A stretch of 64,000 nt of DNA from assembly GCF_007845675.1 (NCBI RefSeq), contig NZ_VOBR01000025.1, positions 42,940 through 106,939 of the forward strand. The letters run 5' to 3'. The position numbers and the translations under genes were made by a program. Below are positions 1 to 7,860 of this stretch, one piece after another. The notes below the pieces were generated by a model. The model did no database searches, was not told the origin of the DNA, and saw only the letters and a list, made by a program, of their open reading frames with translations. Origin of the DNA: Lentzea tibetensis. Lineage in GTDB: Bacteria > Actinomycetota > Actinomycetes > Mycobacteriales > Pseudonocardiaceae. The number at the start of each line of letters is the position of its first letter. The first letter of the stretch is position 1.

Positions 1-1
1 G

Positions 2-2008
2 GGGCCCGCGCCCGTGCAGGCCTCCCCCCGCCCCCGCCCCCCGGGGGGCGGGGCCCCCCACGACGAGGTGCGCGACTACTTGGTCGAGCAGCTGACCTCG
101 ATGGGCCTCGACGTCGAGGTGCAGGACACCGTCGGGATGGGGCACAGCGTGCCCACCCCGTACGGGCCCAGGTACCTGGGCGCGGGCCGGGTCCGCAACA
201 TCGTCGCGCGGCTCGAGGGCACCGAACGCGGGGCGGTCGCCCTGATGTCGCACTACGACTCCGTCGCGCAGGGACCTGGCGCCAACGACGCGGGCGTTCC
301 GGTGTGCGCGATCCTCGAGGCGGTCCGCGTGCTGACCGAGGACCCGCCGCGCCGGGACGTGCTCGTCGTGCTCACCGACGGCGAGGAGGCCGGGCTGCTC
401 GGCGCGCGGGCGTTCTTCGCCGAGCACCCGCTCGCGCGCACGATCGACGTGGTGCTGAACTTCGAGGCGCGCGGTGACCGCGGGCCGGTGCTGATGTTCG
501 AGACCTCACCGGGCAGCCGGCCGCTGATCAGGAAGCTGGCGGGCACGCGGCTGCCGGTGGTGGCGAGCTCGTTGTTCGACGAGGTCTACCAGCGCATGTA
601 CAACTCCACGGACTTCGCGGTCAGCAAGGAACACGGCGTCCCCGGCCTCAACTTCGCGCACATCGGCGGGTTCGTGCACTACCACGGTCCGCTGGACCAC
701 ATCGGCAACGTCGACCGCCGCGTGCTCCGGCAGCACGGCGACCTCGCGCTCGGCCTCGTCAGGGCGTTGGACGAACCCGGCCAGCGGACCGGTGGAAACG
801 ACGTGTTCTTCTCCGTGGGCAACGGAACCATGGTGCGCTACCCGGTGGCCGCCGCGCTACCGCTGGCCGTGTGCACCGCACTGACCAGCAGACCGAAGTT
901 CAAGGGAATCGGCGCGCTCGCCGCACGGCTCGCCGCCGGTGCTCTCGGCGCGACCGGCCTCACCTGGCTGCTCGGCAAGGCCAGCCCGGAGTTCCGTCGC
1001 GGCGGCGACTTCCACGACTCCGGCAAGGTCTACGGCGCCGTCGTCGCGTTGTCGGCCGCGGGCAGCCTCCTCGGCGGTGCCCACCGCAGGCGTGGAGCCG
1101 CCACGCGCCTGCCGCTGGCGGTGGCGTCCGTCGTGCTCGCCAAGATGCTTCCCGGTGCCAGCTATCTCGCGGTGTGGCCGCTGCTCGGCGGTCCGGTCGG
1201 CGGCGCGCTCGTGCTGGCTCCGTTGTCCCGCCTGCTGTTCCAGGGCCTGACGCCGCGCATGGCGGGCACGTCGGCGATCGTCCTGCAGCTGCTGGGCGAA
1301 CAGGCGGCCCCCGTGATCGGCAGACTGCCGCGCGGGATCAGGAGATCGCTCGCGGTGGCCGCCGCGGCCACCGGCGCCGCACTCGCCGTCCGGGCGGTGC
1401 TGCCGGGCGAGGCGCGACCGCGTCCCGCCACGCTCAGCTACCTGCTCGACGCCGACAAAGGAACCGCGCTGTGGCTGAGCAGCGACGCGAAACCGGCCGA
1501 GTGGACGCGCGACGCGCTCGGCGACCACCCGGTCAGCGCCCGGCTGCCCGAGTACTTCCCCGGCTGGAAGCGGGAGCTGCTGCACGCTCCCGCCCCGGTG
1601 CTGGACCTGCCAGCACCGGTCGTCCGGGTGGTGGCCGAACAGCCGATCGGCCACCACCGGCGGGTGTCGCTGGAGATCCGCTCACCCAGGGGCGCGCGGC
1701 AGATGTCGATCTCCGTCCCGGACGGCGGCGTGCTGCGCTGGGCCGTCGACGGACACGCCGTCACCGCCGAACAGGCCAAGACGGGCGCGCCCGGTGAGGT
1801 GTGGGACCTGTGGCTGCACGCCGTGCCAGAGCAGGGTTTCCGGCTCGAGCTCGACGTCGCCACCACGCCGGTGCGGATGCGCGTCGCGGACCGTTCCGAC
1901 GGGCTGCCCGCGTCCGGTCCCCAGCCTGACGAGAACGGCATCGCACCCGCGATCGACGTCGAGACGTGGGGCAACGCGACGTTCGCCCTCGTCAGGCTGG
2001 AGATCTGA
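2..2008 (+). CDS. M28-family membrane-associated metallopeptidase (5' end missing)
   Basis: Zinc aminopeptidase of the M28 family, predicted to trim N-terminal residues at the membrane. The two-zinc site is visible: His80 in SHYDS, Asp92 in NDAG, Glu124-Glu125 in DGEEAG, Glu151 in NFEARG and His224 in YHGPLDH (numbered from the GTG at 14). Residues ~270-460 hold several hydrophobic stretches, then a beta-rich C-terminal domain, the layout of ERMP1/Fxna-type M28 proteins. The reading frame is open to the window edge and the expected N-terminal membrane anchor is absent, so the true start lies upstream. The first ~60 bases are C/G homopolymer runs coding for unlikely Pro/Gly-rich residues, probably poor contig-end sequence. 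Its stop is one base from the stop of the convergent chitinase gene. Confidence 0.85.
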   Translation, partial: GPAPVQASPRPRPPGGGAPHDEVRDYLVEQLTSMGLDVEVQDTVGMGHSVPTPYGPRYLGAGRVRNIVARLEGTERGAVALMSHYDSVAQGPGANDAGVPVCAILEAVRVLTEDPPRRDVLVVLTDGEEAGLLGARAFFAEHPLARTIDVVLNFEARGDRGPVLMFETSPGSRPLIRKLAGTRLPVVASSLFDEVYQRMYNSTDFAVSKEHGVPGLNFAHIGGFVHYHGPLDHIGNVDRRVLRQHGDLALGLVRALDEPGQRTGGNDVFFSVGNGTMVRYPVAAALPLAVCTALTSRPKFKGIGALAARLAAGALGATGLTWLLGKASPEFRRGGDFHDSGKVYGAVVALSAAGSLLGGAHRRRGAATRLPLAVASVVLAKMLPGASYLAVWPLLGGPVGGALVLAPLSRLLFQGLTPRMAGTSAIVLQLLGEQAAPVIGRLPRGIRRSLAVAAAATGAALAVRAVLPGEARPRPATLSYLLDADKGTALWLSSDAKPAEWTRDALGDHPVSARLPEYFPGWKRELLHAPAPVLDLPAPVVRVVAEQPIGHHRRVSLEIRSPRGARQMSISVPDGGVLRWAVDGHAVTAEQAKTGAPGEVWDLWLHAVPEQGFRLELDVATTPVRMRVADRSDGLPASGPQPDENGIAPAIDVETWGNATFALVRLEI

Positions 2009-2009
2009 C

Positions 2010-4349
2010 TCAGACGCGTTCCCAGAGTGCCGGGACGTTCGGGGGTTCCCAGCCGACCAGGGACGTGTGGGCCTGCCTGCAGCGGTAGGCGAGCCCGTTG
2101 TAGGTCACCCGCGCGCCGGTCGCGTACGCCGTGTTCGGGGCCCACGCGCCGCCACTGGGAGGAGTGGTGGTCGTCGTTGTCGTCGTGGTTGTGGTTGTTG
2201 TTGTGGTTGAGGTGGACGTCGACGTCGAGGTCGGCGGGGTGCCGGTGCTGCCGCGCGGCAGGTCCGCGGTGATCCGGTAGCTCGTGCCGCCGAAGGTGAA
2301 CGTGAAGTTCGACGGCGTGGAGATCGGCATGTAGTAGTTCAGCGCGATGTCGACGCTCGCGCCCGGTGCGAGCGACTGCCAGCTGGGCAGCGTCACGGTC
2401 ACGTGCTGGAAGTCGCCGCGCAGGCCGCCGGAGTTGCTGCCGCTGTGGCCCTTGGCGGTGACGGCCAGCCCGAAGCCGGACTGGTCGGTCATGCTGCCCG
2501 GCGCGCTGGTGCCGTAGTCGAACTCGACGCGCGTGCCGCCGGGGATCGTGGTGGTGGAGTTGTTGGTGATCCGCATCTTCGGGTTGATCGGGTAGTTGTT
2601 GTCGCCCAGCGCGAACCCGGAGACGCCGACGCTGACGTCGAGCGTGGCCGTCGGCATCGTGCGACCGGCCTTGAGGTTGCCGTACGGCGCGGCGCCGCGC
2701 AGGCCGTCGTTGATCTTCGTGAGCAGCGTGTCGCCCATGAAGTACTGGCCCTTGGTGCTGTTGAACGCGTAGTCGCCGGCGAGCTCCCAGATCATGATGC
2801 CGCCGAGACCCTTGTCCGCCACGTACTTCGCCTTCGCCGCGATGGACACGTCGTCCTCAGTGGACAGGTAGACCTTCTTGTCGTTGTTCCACAGCCACGG
2901 CGTGACCATCGTGCTGTTGTAGTTGCGGGCGTAGGTGCCGGTGAGCCGGTCGGTCGGGTCGTTGACCGGGTCGAGGCCGTACGCGGTGAGGTAGTCGCCC
3001 TGGATCTTGTTCTCCAGGTTCTTGGCGTGCCACATGGGGTTCACGCCGCTCGGCACCTCGAGCCCGCCCGCGGTGTAGTCGTGCCACAGGTTGTCGATGC
3101 CGATGGCGCCGTTGCCGCACGGCACCGTCGAGCCCACCGTGCCGCCGGTCCCCGGCGGGCACTGCGACTGGTTGGGCAGGGCCGAGCGGCCCCACAACCC
3201 GTTCGTGCCACCGGTGACGCCCTGCCAGCCGCGCGTGTAAAACGGCACGCCGATGTTGATCCGGCCCGCGGGCATCGCGCCGCGGAAGTAGTGGTACGCC
3301 CAGTCGGTGTTGAGGTAGCCCTGCCCGTCGTACTGCGGCGTCGTGTACACCTGCCAGTGCGCGAGCTCGGCGTCCTGGCCGTTGTCGTACAGCGCGGCGT
3401 TCGGGCCGACGAAGTGGTTCCACGACCCGTGCAGGTCGTAGCTCATGGCGTTGACGTAGTCGAGGTAGCGGGTGACGCCGTAGACCTCCTGGCCGCGCAG
3501 CAGCCACCCGGACGCGGGCACCGCCGCGGTGAGCAGGTAGTGCTTGCCGTCCGCCGCGCCAGCCCGGTCGAGCTTGTCGCGCAGCGTGCGCATCAGGTTC
3601 TCGTAGCCCTGCCACAGGTTGCCGCGGTTGGGGTTGGAGATCCAGAAGTCGTCCGGGTTGCCCGCGTAGTTGTTCGACGTGGCGTACTCGTAGTCGATGT
3701 CCGCGCCGTTGAAGCCGTACGTGCGCAGGAACGTCACGACCGAGTCGGCGAACGTGTTGATCGACGCCTGGCTCTGCGCCATCTTGTAGAACCCGCCGGT
3801 CGCCGTGCGCGTGCCGTCCGGGTTGAGCACGCCGCCCGTCTCGGCCCAGCCGCCGATCGAGATCAGCGTCTTCACGCTCGGGTTCTGCTTCTTGAACTTG
3901 GTCAGCTGGTTGAAGTGACCCTTGTAGGACAGGCTCGGGTCCATCTCGGCGCCGGGCACGCCCGGCCACTCCATGCCGATCGACTCGTTGTTCGGGCCCG
4001 CGGTGCCGACCGAGATCCGGTTCTGCGCGTCGATGTGCGCGAACGCGTAGTTGAGGTGCGTGACCTTGGACCACGGGATGTCCTTTGGCAGGTACGCGGG
4101 CGCCCCGTTCTTGCCCGTGCGCCAGCTGGTGAAGTACCCGATGACGCGCCGGGAACGGTTGGCGCCCAACAGCTCCCGCCCGTTCGTGTCGTAGGCGGTG
4201 CAGTACGGGACGTCCACGCCCGGAGTGCGGTACAGGCCGTCCGGTCTGCAGTCCTCGTGGCCAGCCGCACTGGAGGGCCGCTCCGAGATGACGACCAGGC
4301 CGGTGAGTGCGACGAGCAGCGCGAGCAGAGCGAGTAGTTTCTTGCGCAC
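2010..4349 (-). CDS. Secreted GH18 chitinase with C-terminal chitin-binding domain
   Basis: Endo-acting chitinase hydrolysing beta-1,4-GlcNAc polymers outside the cell. Residues 1-29 form a Sec signal peptide (KK, then a Leu-rich core). The GH18 catalytic barrel spans ~65-560 and carries the DxDxE signature as D217-I-D219-Y-E221, with Glu221 the expected acid. A beta-sandwich domain (~570-695) follows, then a Thr-rich linker (~701-728) and a terminal aromatic CBM5/12-like chitin-binding module (WAPNTAY...W..P). The GTG start at 4349 is chosen because AGGAGGT lies just upstream and the signal peptide begins there. A TTGACA and a DasR-type operator candidate sit ~65-85 nt upstream, so induction by chitin breakdown products is likely. 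At 779 aa it is normal for a multidomain actinomycete chitinase. Confidence 0.95.
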   Translation of the reverse strand: MRKKLLALLALLVALTGLVVISERPSSAAGHEDCRPDGLYRTPGVDVPYCTAYDTNGRELLGANRSRRVIGYFTSWRTGKNGAPAYLPKDIPWSKVTHLNYAFAHIDAQNRISVGTAGPNNESIGMEWPGVPGAEMDPSLSYKGHFNQLTKFKKQNPSVKTLISIGGWAETGGVLNPDGTRTATGGFYKMAQSQASINTFADSVVTFLRTYGFNGADIDYEYATSNNYAGNPDDFWISNPNRGNLWQGYENLMRTLRDKLDRAGAADGKHYLLTAAVPASGWLLRGQEVYGVTRYLDYVNAMSYDLHGSWNHFVGPNAALYDNGQDAELAHWQVYTTPQYDGQGYLNTDWAYHYFRGAMPAGRINIGVPFYTRGWQGVTGGTNGLWGRSALPNQSQCPPGTGGTVGSTVPCGNGAIGIDNLWHDYTAGGLEVPSGVNPMWHAKNLENKIQGDYLTAYGLDPVNDPTDRLTGTYARNYNSTMVTPWLWNNDKKVYLSTEDDVSIAAKAKYVADKGLGGIMIWELAGDYAFNSTKGQYFMGDTLLTKINDGLRGAAPYGNLKAGRTMPTATLDVSVGVSGFALGDNNYPINPKMRITNNSTTTIPGGTRVEFDYGTSAPGSMTDQSGFGLAVTAKGHSGSNSGGLRGDFQHVTVTLPSWQSLAPGASVDIALNYYMPISTPSNFTFTFGGTSYRITADLPRGSTGTPPTSTSTSTSTTTTTTTTTTTTTTTPPSGGAWAPNTAYATGARVTYNGLAYRCRQAHTSLVGWEPPNVPALWERV
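2163..2245 (-). repeat. Low-complexity Thr-codon tract (chitinase linker)
   Basis: ACC/ACA/ACG codons repeat almost without interruption and encode a Thr/Ser-rich linker between the catalytic part and the chitin-binding module. Such linkers are flexible and often O-glycosylated in actinomycetes. The length may vary between strains by slippage. Confidence 0.8.
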
Positions 4350-4411
4350 GCCGAAACCTCCTGCACAGGGAGGCGGCCTGGGGCTTCAGCGTGAAACCCG
4401 ATGGCGTTGCG

Positions 4412-4432
4412 TGTCAATGGGTATAGACCAAT
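4412..4432 (-). promoter_or_regulatory. Chitinase promoter -35 (TTGACA) abutting a candidate DasR operator
   Basis: On the minus strand ATTGGTCTATACCCAT (4432-4417) matches 12 of 16 positions of the dre consensus ACTGGTCTAGACCACT as I remember it, bound by the GlcNAc-6P-responsive repressor DasR that controls actinomycete chitinases. It directly abuts TTGACA (4417-4412), a perfect -35 hexamer pointing at the chitinase. No good -10 was found at 17-18 nt, so the exact promoter is uncertain. The site also lies ~30 nt upstream of the divergent nitrile-hydratase-like genes. Confidence 0.55.
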
Positions 4433-4463
4433 CGCACTAGCCGCGGGTGTGGGAAGCTGGGGC

Positions 4464-4751
4464 ATGAGCCGAATGCACGACGTCGGCGGAGCGGACGGCT
4501 TCGGCCCGATCGTGGAGGAGCCGGACGAGCCGCCGTTCCACTCCGACTGGGAAGCACACGTGTTCGCCATGAACCGCGCCCTGGTCGCGGGCGGCGTCTA
4601 CAACCTCGACGAGTTCCGCGACGCGGTCGAGCAGCTGCCCGGCTACCTGACCTCGTCCTACTACGAGAACTGGTTCAACGCCATGTGCGCTCTGCTGGTG
4701 CGCAAGGGCGTGTTGAGCGCTGACGAGGTGGACCATGTTCCAGGTGGGTGA
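4464..4751 (+). CDS. Nitrile hydratase-like beta subunit, N-terminal half (separate gene)
   Basis: Equivalent to the N-terminal helical half of nitrile hydratase beta. It opens with the beta-specific M..HDVGG.DGFGP motif, then FHSDWEA.VFA and a YYENW motif. At 95 aa it ends where an ordinary ~220-aa beta subunit would continue into its SH3-like half, which is encoded by the next gene in another frame. The two genes overlap by 17 nt (4735-4751). Thiocyanate hydrolase and toyocamycin nitrile hydratase also have three subunits, and thiocyanate hydrolase is known for a beta split of this kind. The ATG at 4464 is chosen for the conserved N-terminus; an ATG at 4473 is possible. Confidence 0.85.
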   Translation: MSRMHDVGGADGFGPIVEEPDEPPFHSDWEAHVFAMNRALVAGGVYNLDEFRDAVEQLPGYLTSSYYENWFNAMCALLVRKGVLSADEVDHVPGG

Positions 4752-4986
4752 TCGGGTGCGGACCTCTGCTGCCGCGGTTCCTCATCACACCCGGCTGCCC
4801 GCGTATGCGCGCGGGTGTGCGGGCACGGTCGTCGGTGTCGAGGGCAGGTGGCCGCTGGCCGACGCTCGAGCTCAGGGGGCTGTGGTGGTGCAGCCCGTCT
4901 ACACCGTGCGGTTCTCCGCCTCCGAGTTGTTCGGCGCCGGGTCGCACTCGGTGACGTTGTCGATGTGGGAGGAGTACCTGACGTGA
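4735..4986 (+). CDS. Nitrile hydratase-like beta subunit, C-terminal half (separate gene)
   Basis: 83-aa protein matching the C-terminal SH3-like barrel of nitrile hydratase beta: F.VGDRVR, HTRLP.YARG..G, QPVYTVRFSA.ELFG and a closing MWE.YL. Its ATG lies inside the previous gene and its TGA overlaps the GTG of the alpha gene (4983-4986), so the three products are probably made in step. Splitting beta into two chains while keeping every conserved motif argues for a working three-subunit enzyme rather than a frameshifted pseudogene. A single-base error in the assembly is the main alternative, but two separate overlapping starts with conserved termini make that less likely. Confidence 0.85.
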   Translation: MFQVGDRVRTSAAAVPHHTRLPAYARGCAGTVVGVEGRWPLADARAQGAVVVQPVYTVRFSASELFGAGSHSVTLSMWEEYLT

Positions 4987-5561
4987 CGCATTCCAGCTCT
5001 CCTCTCGCCGCTCGGGTCCGGCACGTCGAGGCGTTGCTCGAGTCGCGCGGGCTGGTCGATCCCGTCGAGCTCGATCGGGCGTTGGAGGCGTTCCTCGCGC
5101 GGGCTTCTCCGGCGAACGGGGCTCGGATCGTCGCTCGGGCGTGGGTGTCCGACGAGTTCCGGGCACGGTTGCTGGACGATGCCGGGGCCGCGTTGGCGGA
5201 CGTCGGGTTGTCCATGGGTGGCGGGTTGCAGGTGCAGCGGCTTTGCGTCGTGGAGAACACTCCTGCGGTGCACAACGTCGTGGTTTGCACCCTGTGCTCC
5301 TGCTATCCCATTGCGCTGCTGGGGCCCTCGCCCACCTGGTACAAGAGTCCGGCTTATCGGGCTCAGGTGGTTCGGGATCCTCGTGGGGTGCTCGAGTCGT
5401 TCGGGTTCTCGCCTGACGGGGAGATCGCGGTGTGGGACGCCAACGCCGAGACTCGGTACATGGTGTTGCCCATGCGGCCCGGTGGGACTGAGGGCTGGGA
5501 TGAGGAGCGGCTGGCCGGGCTCGTGACGCGCAACGGGCTGATCGGCGTCGCGCCGGTGTAG
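4983..5561 (+). CDS. Nitrile hydratase-like alpha subunit, cobalt-type claw
   Basis: Catalytic metal-binding subunit of a nitrile hydratase/thiocyanate hydrolase family enzyme, converting a nitrile or related C-N substrate to its amide. The claw setting is C102-T-L-C105-S-C107 followed by YP; Thr at the second position is the cobalt-type signature (iron enzymes have Ser). Cys105 and Cys107 would be the oxidised sulfinate/sulfenate ligands. The conserved WYKSPAYR motif follows. The GTG start overlaps the preceding TGA by 4 nt and begins a normal N-terminus (192 aa, usual ~200). No obvious activator (P14K/P47K-like) or cobalt transporter gene is adjacent, so maturation factors may lie elsewhere. 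Substrate cannot be told from sequence. Confidence 0.88.
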   Translation: MTHSSSPLAARVRHVEALLESRGLVDPVELDRALEAFLARASPANGARIVARAWVSDEFRARLLDDAGAALADVGLSMGGGLQVQRLCVVENTPAVHNVVVCTLCSCYPIALLGPSPTWYKSPAYRAQVVRDPRGVLESFGFSPDGEIAVWDANAETRYMVLPMRPGGTEGWDEERLAGLVTRNGLIGVAPV

Positions 5562-5614
5562 CGGATGGACGGTCTCCGACGACATGCAGACCAGCGAGTT
5601 CGCGGGAGGCCCAC

Positions 5615-6004
5615 GTGGCGTGGTTTCAGAAGCGGTCAGCCGAAGAGGAAGCGGCGCACGAGAAGGCTTCCGAGGAGTTCTGGGCGGATTGGCACAAGCG
5701 GTACAACCCGAGCGCTGAGGAGATCGAGCTCAGGCGGCAAGAAGAACTGGCCAGGCAGGCCCAGGACGCGCAACGCGCCTTCTACGAGTCGCCCGCAGGC
5801 TATGCCCGCATGGCGTACGACCGCGGCGACCTCGTGCTCGAGCTCGTGATCATGACCGGGTACGACCTGAACGCCGTCTGCCGCGAGGGGTGGGACCTGT
5901 TGACCGGGTCTGTCGTCACGCACTACGCGCAGCAGGGGTGGGCGCTGTGCCACTACCTGTTCAAGCGGTGCGACCAGAACCGTCGCGTGCCAGACGCCGT
6001 CTGA
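5615..6004 (+). CDS. Hypothetical 129-aa protein
   Basis: Not recognised. The first ~55 residues are charged and predicted helical (EEEAAHEKASEEF, then Glu/Arg/Gln-rich), followed by a more hydrophobic C-terminal half with a GYDLNAVCREGWDLL stretch, two Cys and a YLFKRC end. The GTG start at 5615 has GGGAGG ~7 nt upstream. It lies 53 nt after the alpha subunit gene on the same strand, so it may be co-transcribed, but it does not resemble known nitrile hydratase activators. No signal peptide or membrane segment. Confidence 0.6.
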   Translation: MAWFQKRSAEEEAAHEKASEEFWADWHKRYNPSAEEIELRRQEELARQAQDAQRAFYESPAGYARMAYDRGDLVLELVIMTGYDLNAVCREGWDLLTGSVVTHYAQQGWALCHYLFKRCDQNRRVPDAV

Positions 6005-6021
6005 GCAAACGATCGCGAGAC

Positions 6022-6044
6022 TTGTCGGTACCCCTGAGTACGCT
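6022..6044 (+). promoter_or_regulatory. RecA-independent DNA-damage (PafBC-type) promoter motif
   Basis: TTGTCGGTA, 8 nt, TACGCT. This fits the actinobacterial RecA-NDp motif TTGTCRGTG-N8-TANNNT, recognised through PafBC after DNA damage, with only the ninth base off. It points to the right, where no intact gene follows, only an EamA remnant. A 9-bp inverted repeat (ATTCGGGGG at 6048-6056, complement at 6088-6096) lies immediately downstream. Confidence 0.6.
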
Positions 6045-6194
6045 TGCATTCGGGGGTCTGCTCACTTCCAGCGGCGAGATCGCGACGCCCCCGAATCCAG
6101 CCTGGCCACCGGCACCGACAAAACCGGCACCTTCAGCGAGCCGCAGGCCGCACCACGTGAAATGCACGGCGTGACCAATGTGCGGCGCACGGCC

Positions 6195-6341
6195 TGACAC
6201 AGCGCCACGTTCCCGCTGTGGTCGACCTTCTTCGGCTTCGCCTTCCTCGGCGAACCACTCGGCTGGCACACCGCCGTGGGCGCGGCGCTCGTCATCGCGG
6301 GCATCACGTTCACCAGAGCGAGAAACGCGGTCACACCGCCA
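6195..6341 (+). pseudogene. Remnant of an EamA/DMT-family permease C-terminus
   Basis: From 6219 the plus strand reads WSTFFGFAFLGEPLGWHTA and then a GAALVIAGI-type helix ending in FTRAR. This is the last two-helix hairpin typical of EamA drug/metabolite transporters (family pattern: FLGE.L......GA.LI..GI). An in-frame TGA sits just upstream at 6195-6197 and no start or upstream helices remain, so only ~40 codons of a ~300-codon gene survive. Its 3' end runs into the convergent Hsp70-like gene. The region 6005-6330 otherwise holds the promoter motif described separately and no other gene. Confidence 0.6.
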
Positions 6342-7860
6342 TCTCCGCGTCCAGCGCCACCACACCAGGATCGTCCGGTTTGAACTTGCGGCACTCCTCC
6401 AGCAGCTCGGCGGCGTCCGCGCGGTGGCCGCGTGAGTGCAGGAAGCGGGCCTGAGCCAGGTTGCGCTCGAACAGCTCGGTGACGACCTCCTCGTTGAACC
6501 GGGCGTGGCTCTCCGCGCACTTCAGCCATTCACGTGCTGCCGGATAGCCCTGGGGACCGGCGGCAGCGCGGGCCGCGCGCAGGTGGATGTCGATCATCTG
6601 GCGGAACACGTCGTTGTCGTCCGCTGCCATCTGCCACGCCAGGTGGGAGTCCTGCACGGCCTTGGCCAGGCTGCCGTTCTCCAGCAGGCGGCCGGCGCGT
6701 TCCAGCGTGCGGTGTGCGCTGTTCGACTTCACCGCGGGGGCGGCGTCTATCTCGGCGCGCAGGCGGACGGCCTCGTCGATCAGGTCCGTCAGCACGCGGC
6801 GGGCCTCGGCCGCGTTGCCCGCCGACCACAGGCTCCTGGCCGCGGACAGCGGATCCGTGCGCGGAACGGGCAGTGCCACCGCCGCGCTCTGCGACGGCTC
6901 GGTGTCGATGAACTCCGAGTCCTGCGGCACGGCCGCAGGCGCGTCACCCAGCTGAGCCCCGTACACCGCGGCTCCGCGCGCGAGGTGGAAGGCCGATGTC
7001 GGCACTCCCGGCTGGCCGACCTCCGCGTGCAGCACAGCGGGTACCGCGGACAGGGCGGTCGACCCGCCGACGAGCAGCACCGTGTCGATGTCGCGGACCA
7101 GGAGGTCCGTCTCCGAGAGGACTTCGCGGACGCGCGCGGCCGTCTTGCCTACCAGGTCGGCCACCAAGGCGAGGAAGTCGGCGGGTGACGGCCAGCCGGA
7201 CACCTCCGTGCCCGCGGCGAGCTGTTCCTTCACCCGCGCGGCAACGTACCGCTGCCGCGTCCACTCGTCGGCGTCCCACAGCTGGATCGCGGCTAACTCG
7301 GACCCGCGCAGCGCCTGCAGCCACGCGGTCAGCAGCTGCCGGTCGAAGTGGTCGCCGCTCGGCGTGTCCGCGCCGATGTGGCCGAGCACCCGCACCTGGC
7401 TCCTGGCGACCCGGACCAGGCCGACCTCGAAACCGCTGTGCCCCATGGAGTACACGAGCACGGTCCGCGCGCCCGAGCCCTCCGAGGCGAGCACCGCCGC
7501 GACCGAGTCGTTGATCAGGTGCACTTCCGGGAACCCGGCCGACCGCGCCGCCTCGCGCAGCGCGCCGCGGTCCCGCGAGTCCATCCGGGCGGGCACGGTC
7601 AGCACGGCACGGCGAACGTCCATTCCGGACTCCGCGACGACGCGCTCCCGCACCGACACCAGAGCGGTGACCAGCTGCCGCACCGCCTCCGGTGAGCGCT
7701 GCTGCTTGACCGGGACGAAGTCGACCGCGCCGGGCCTCAGCCGCGCGACGACCCACGGTTCGTCCGACGGCACGGCGAGATCCACCGGCGCGCCGTCCTG
7801 ACCGGACCACGCGACCCGCAGCCCGAGGCTGCCGACGTCGATACCAGCGACTGCGTTCAT
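6331..7860 (-). CDS. Degenerate Hsp70-like protein, last gene of the CHAT/chaperone operon
   Basis: 509 aa. The N-terminal ~330 residues follow the Hsp70/actin fold: GIDVGSLGLRVAW at phosphate-1, VLTVPARMD, INDSVAAVLA, and a VLLVGGSTALSAVP adenosine motif. Key residues differ from DnaK: the TTN of phosphate-1 is SLG, and the DLGGGTFD loop reads SMGHSGFE, losing the catalytic Asp and two Gly. ATP hydrolysis is therefore doubtful. There is no recognisable substrate-binding beta domain; residues ~340-509 look like helical repeats (AARSLWSAGNAAEARRVL..., RADAAELLEECRKF), TPR-like. The ATG overlaps the stop of the DnaK-like gene by 4 nt. It may act as a pseudo-chaperone or scaffold partner of its neighbour; that role is inference. 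Confidence 0.8.
   Translation of the reverse strand: MNAVAGIDVGSLGLRVAWSGQDGAPVDLAVPSDEPWVVARLRPGAVDFVPVKQQRSPEAVRQLVTALVSVRERVVAESGMDVRRAVLTVPARMDSRDRGALREAARSAGFPEVHLINDSVAAVLASEGSGARTVLVYSMGHSGFEVGLVRVARSQVRVLGHIGADTPSGDHFDRQLLTAWLQALRGSELAAIQLWDADEWTRQRYVAARVKEQLAAGTEVSGWPSPADFLALVADLVGKTAARVREVLSETDLLVRDIDTVLLVGGSTALSAVPAVLHAEVGQPGVPTSAFHLARGAAVYGAQLGDAPAAVPQDSEFIDTEPSQSAAVALPVPRTDPLSAARSLWSAGNAAEARRVLTDLIDEAVRLRAEIDAAPAVKSNSAHRTLERAGRLLENGSLAKAVQDSHLAWQMAADDNDVFRQMIDIHLRAARAAAGPQGYPAAREWLKCAESHARFNEEVVTELFERNLAQARFLHSRGHRADAAELLEECRKFKPDDPGVVALDAEMAV

Noticed and set aside
2403-4337. A 644-codon plus-strand frame opposite the chitinase gene
   Set aside because: Val/Arg/Ala-rich translation without motifs, while the opposite strand encodes a complete chitinase.
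6048-6096. Inverted repeat after the damage promoter as a terminator or attenuator
   Set aside because: The arms are only 9 bp with a 31-nt loop, so a stable hairpin is doubtful; mentioned only with the promoter.
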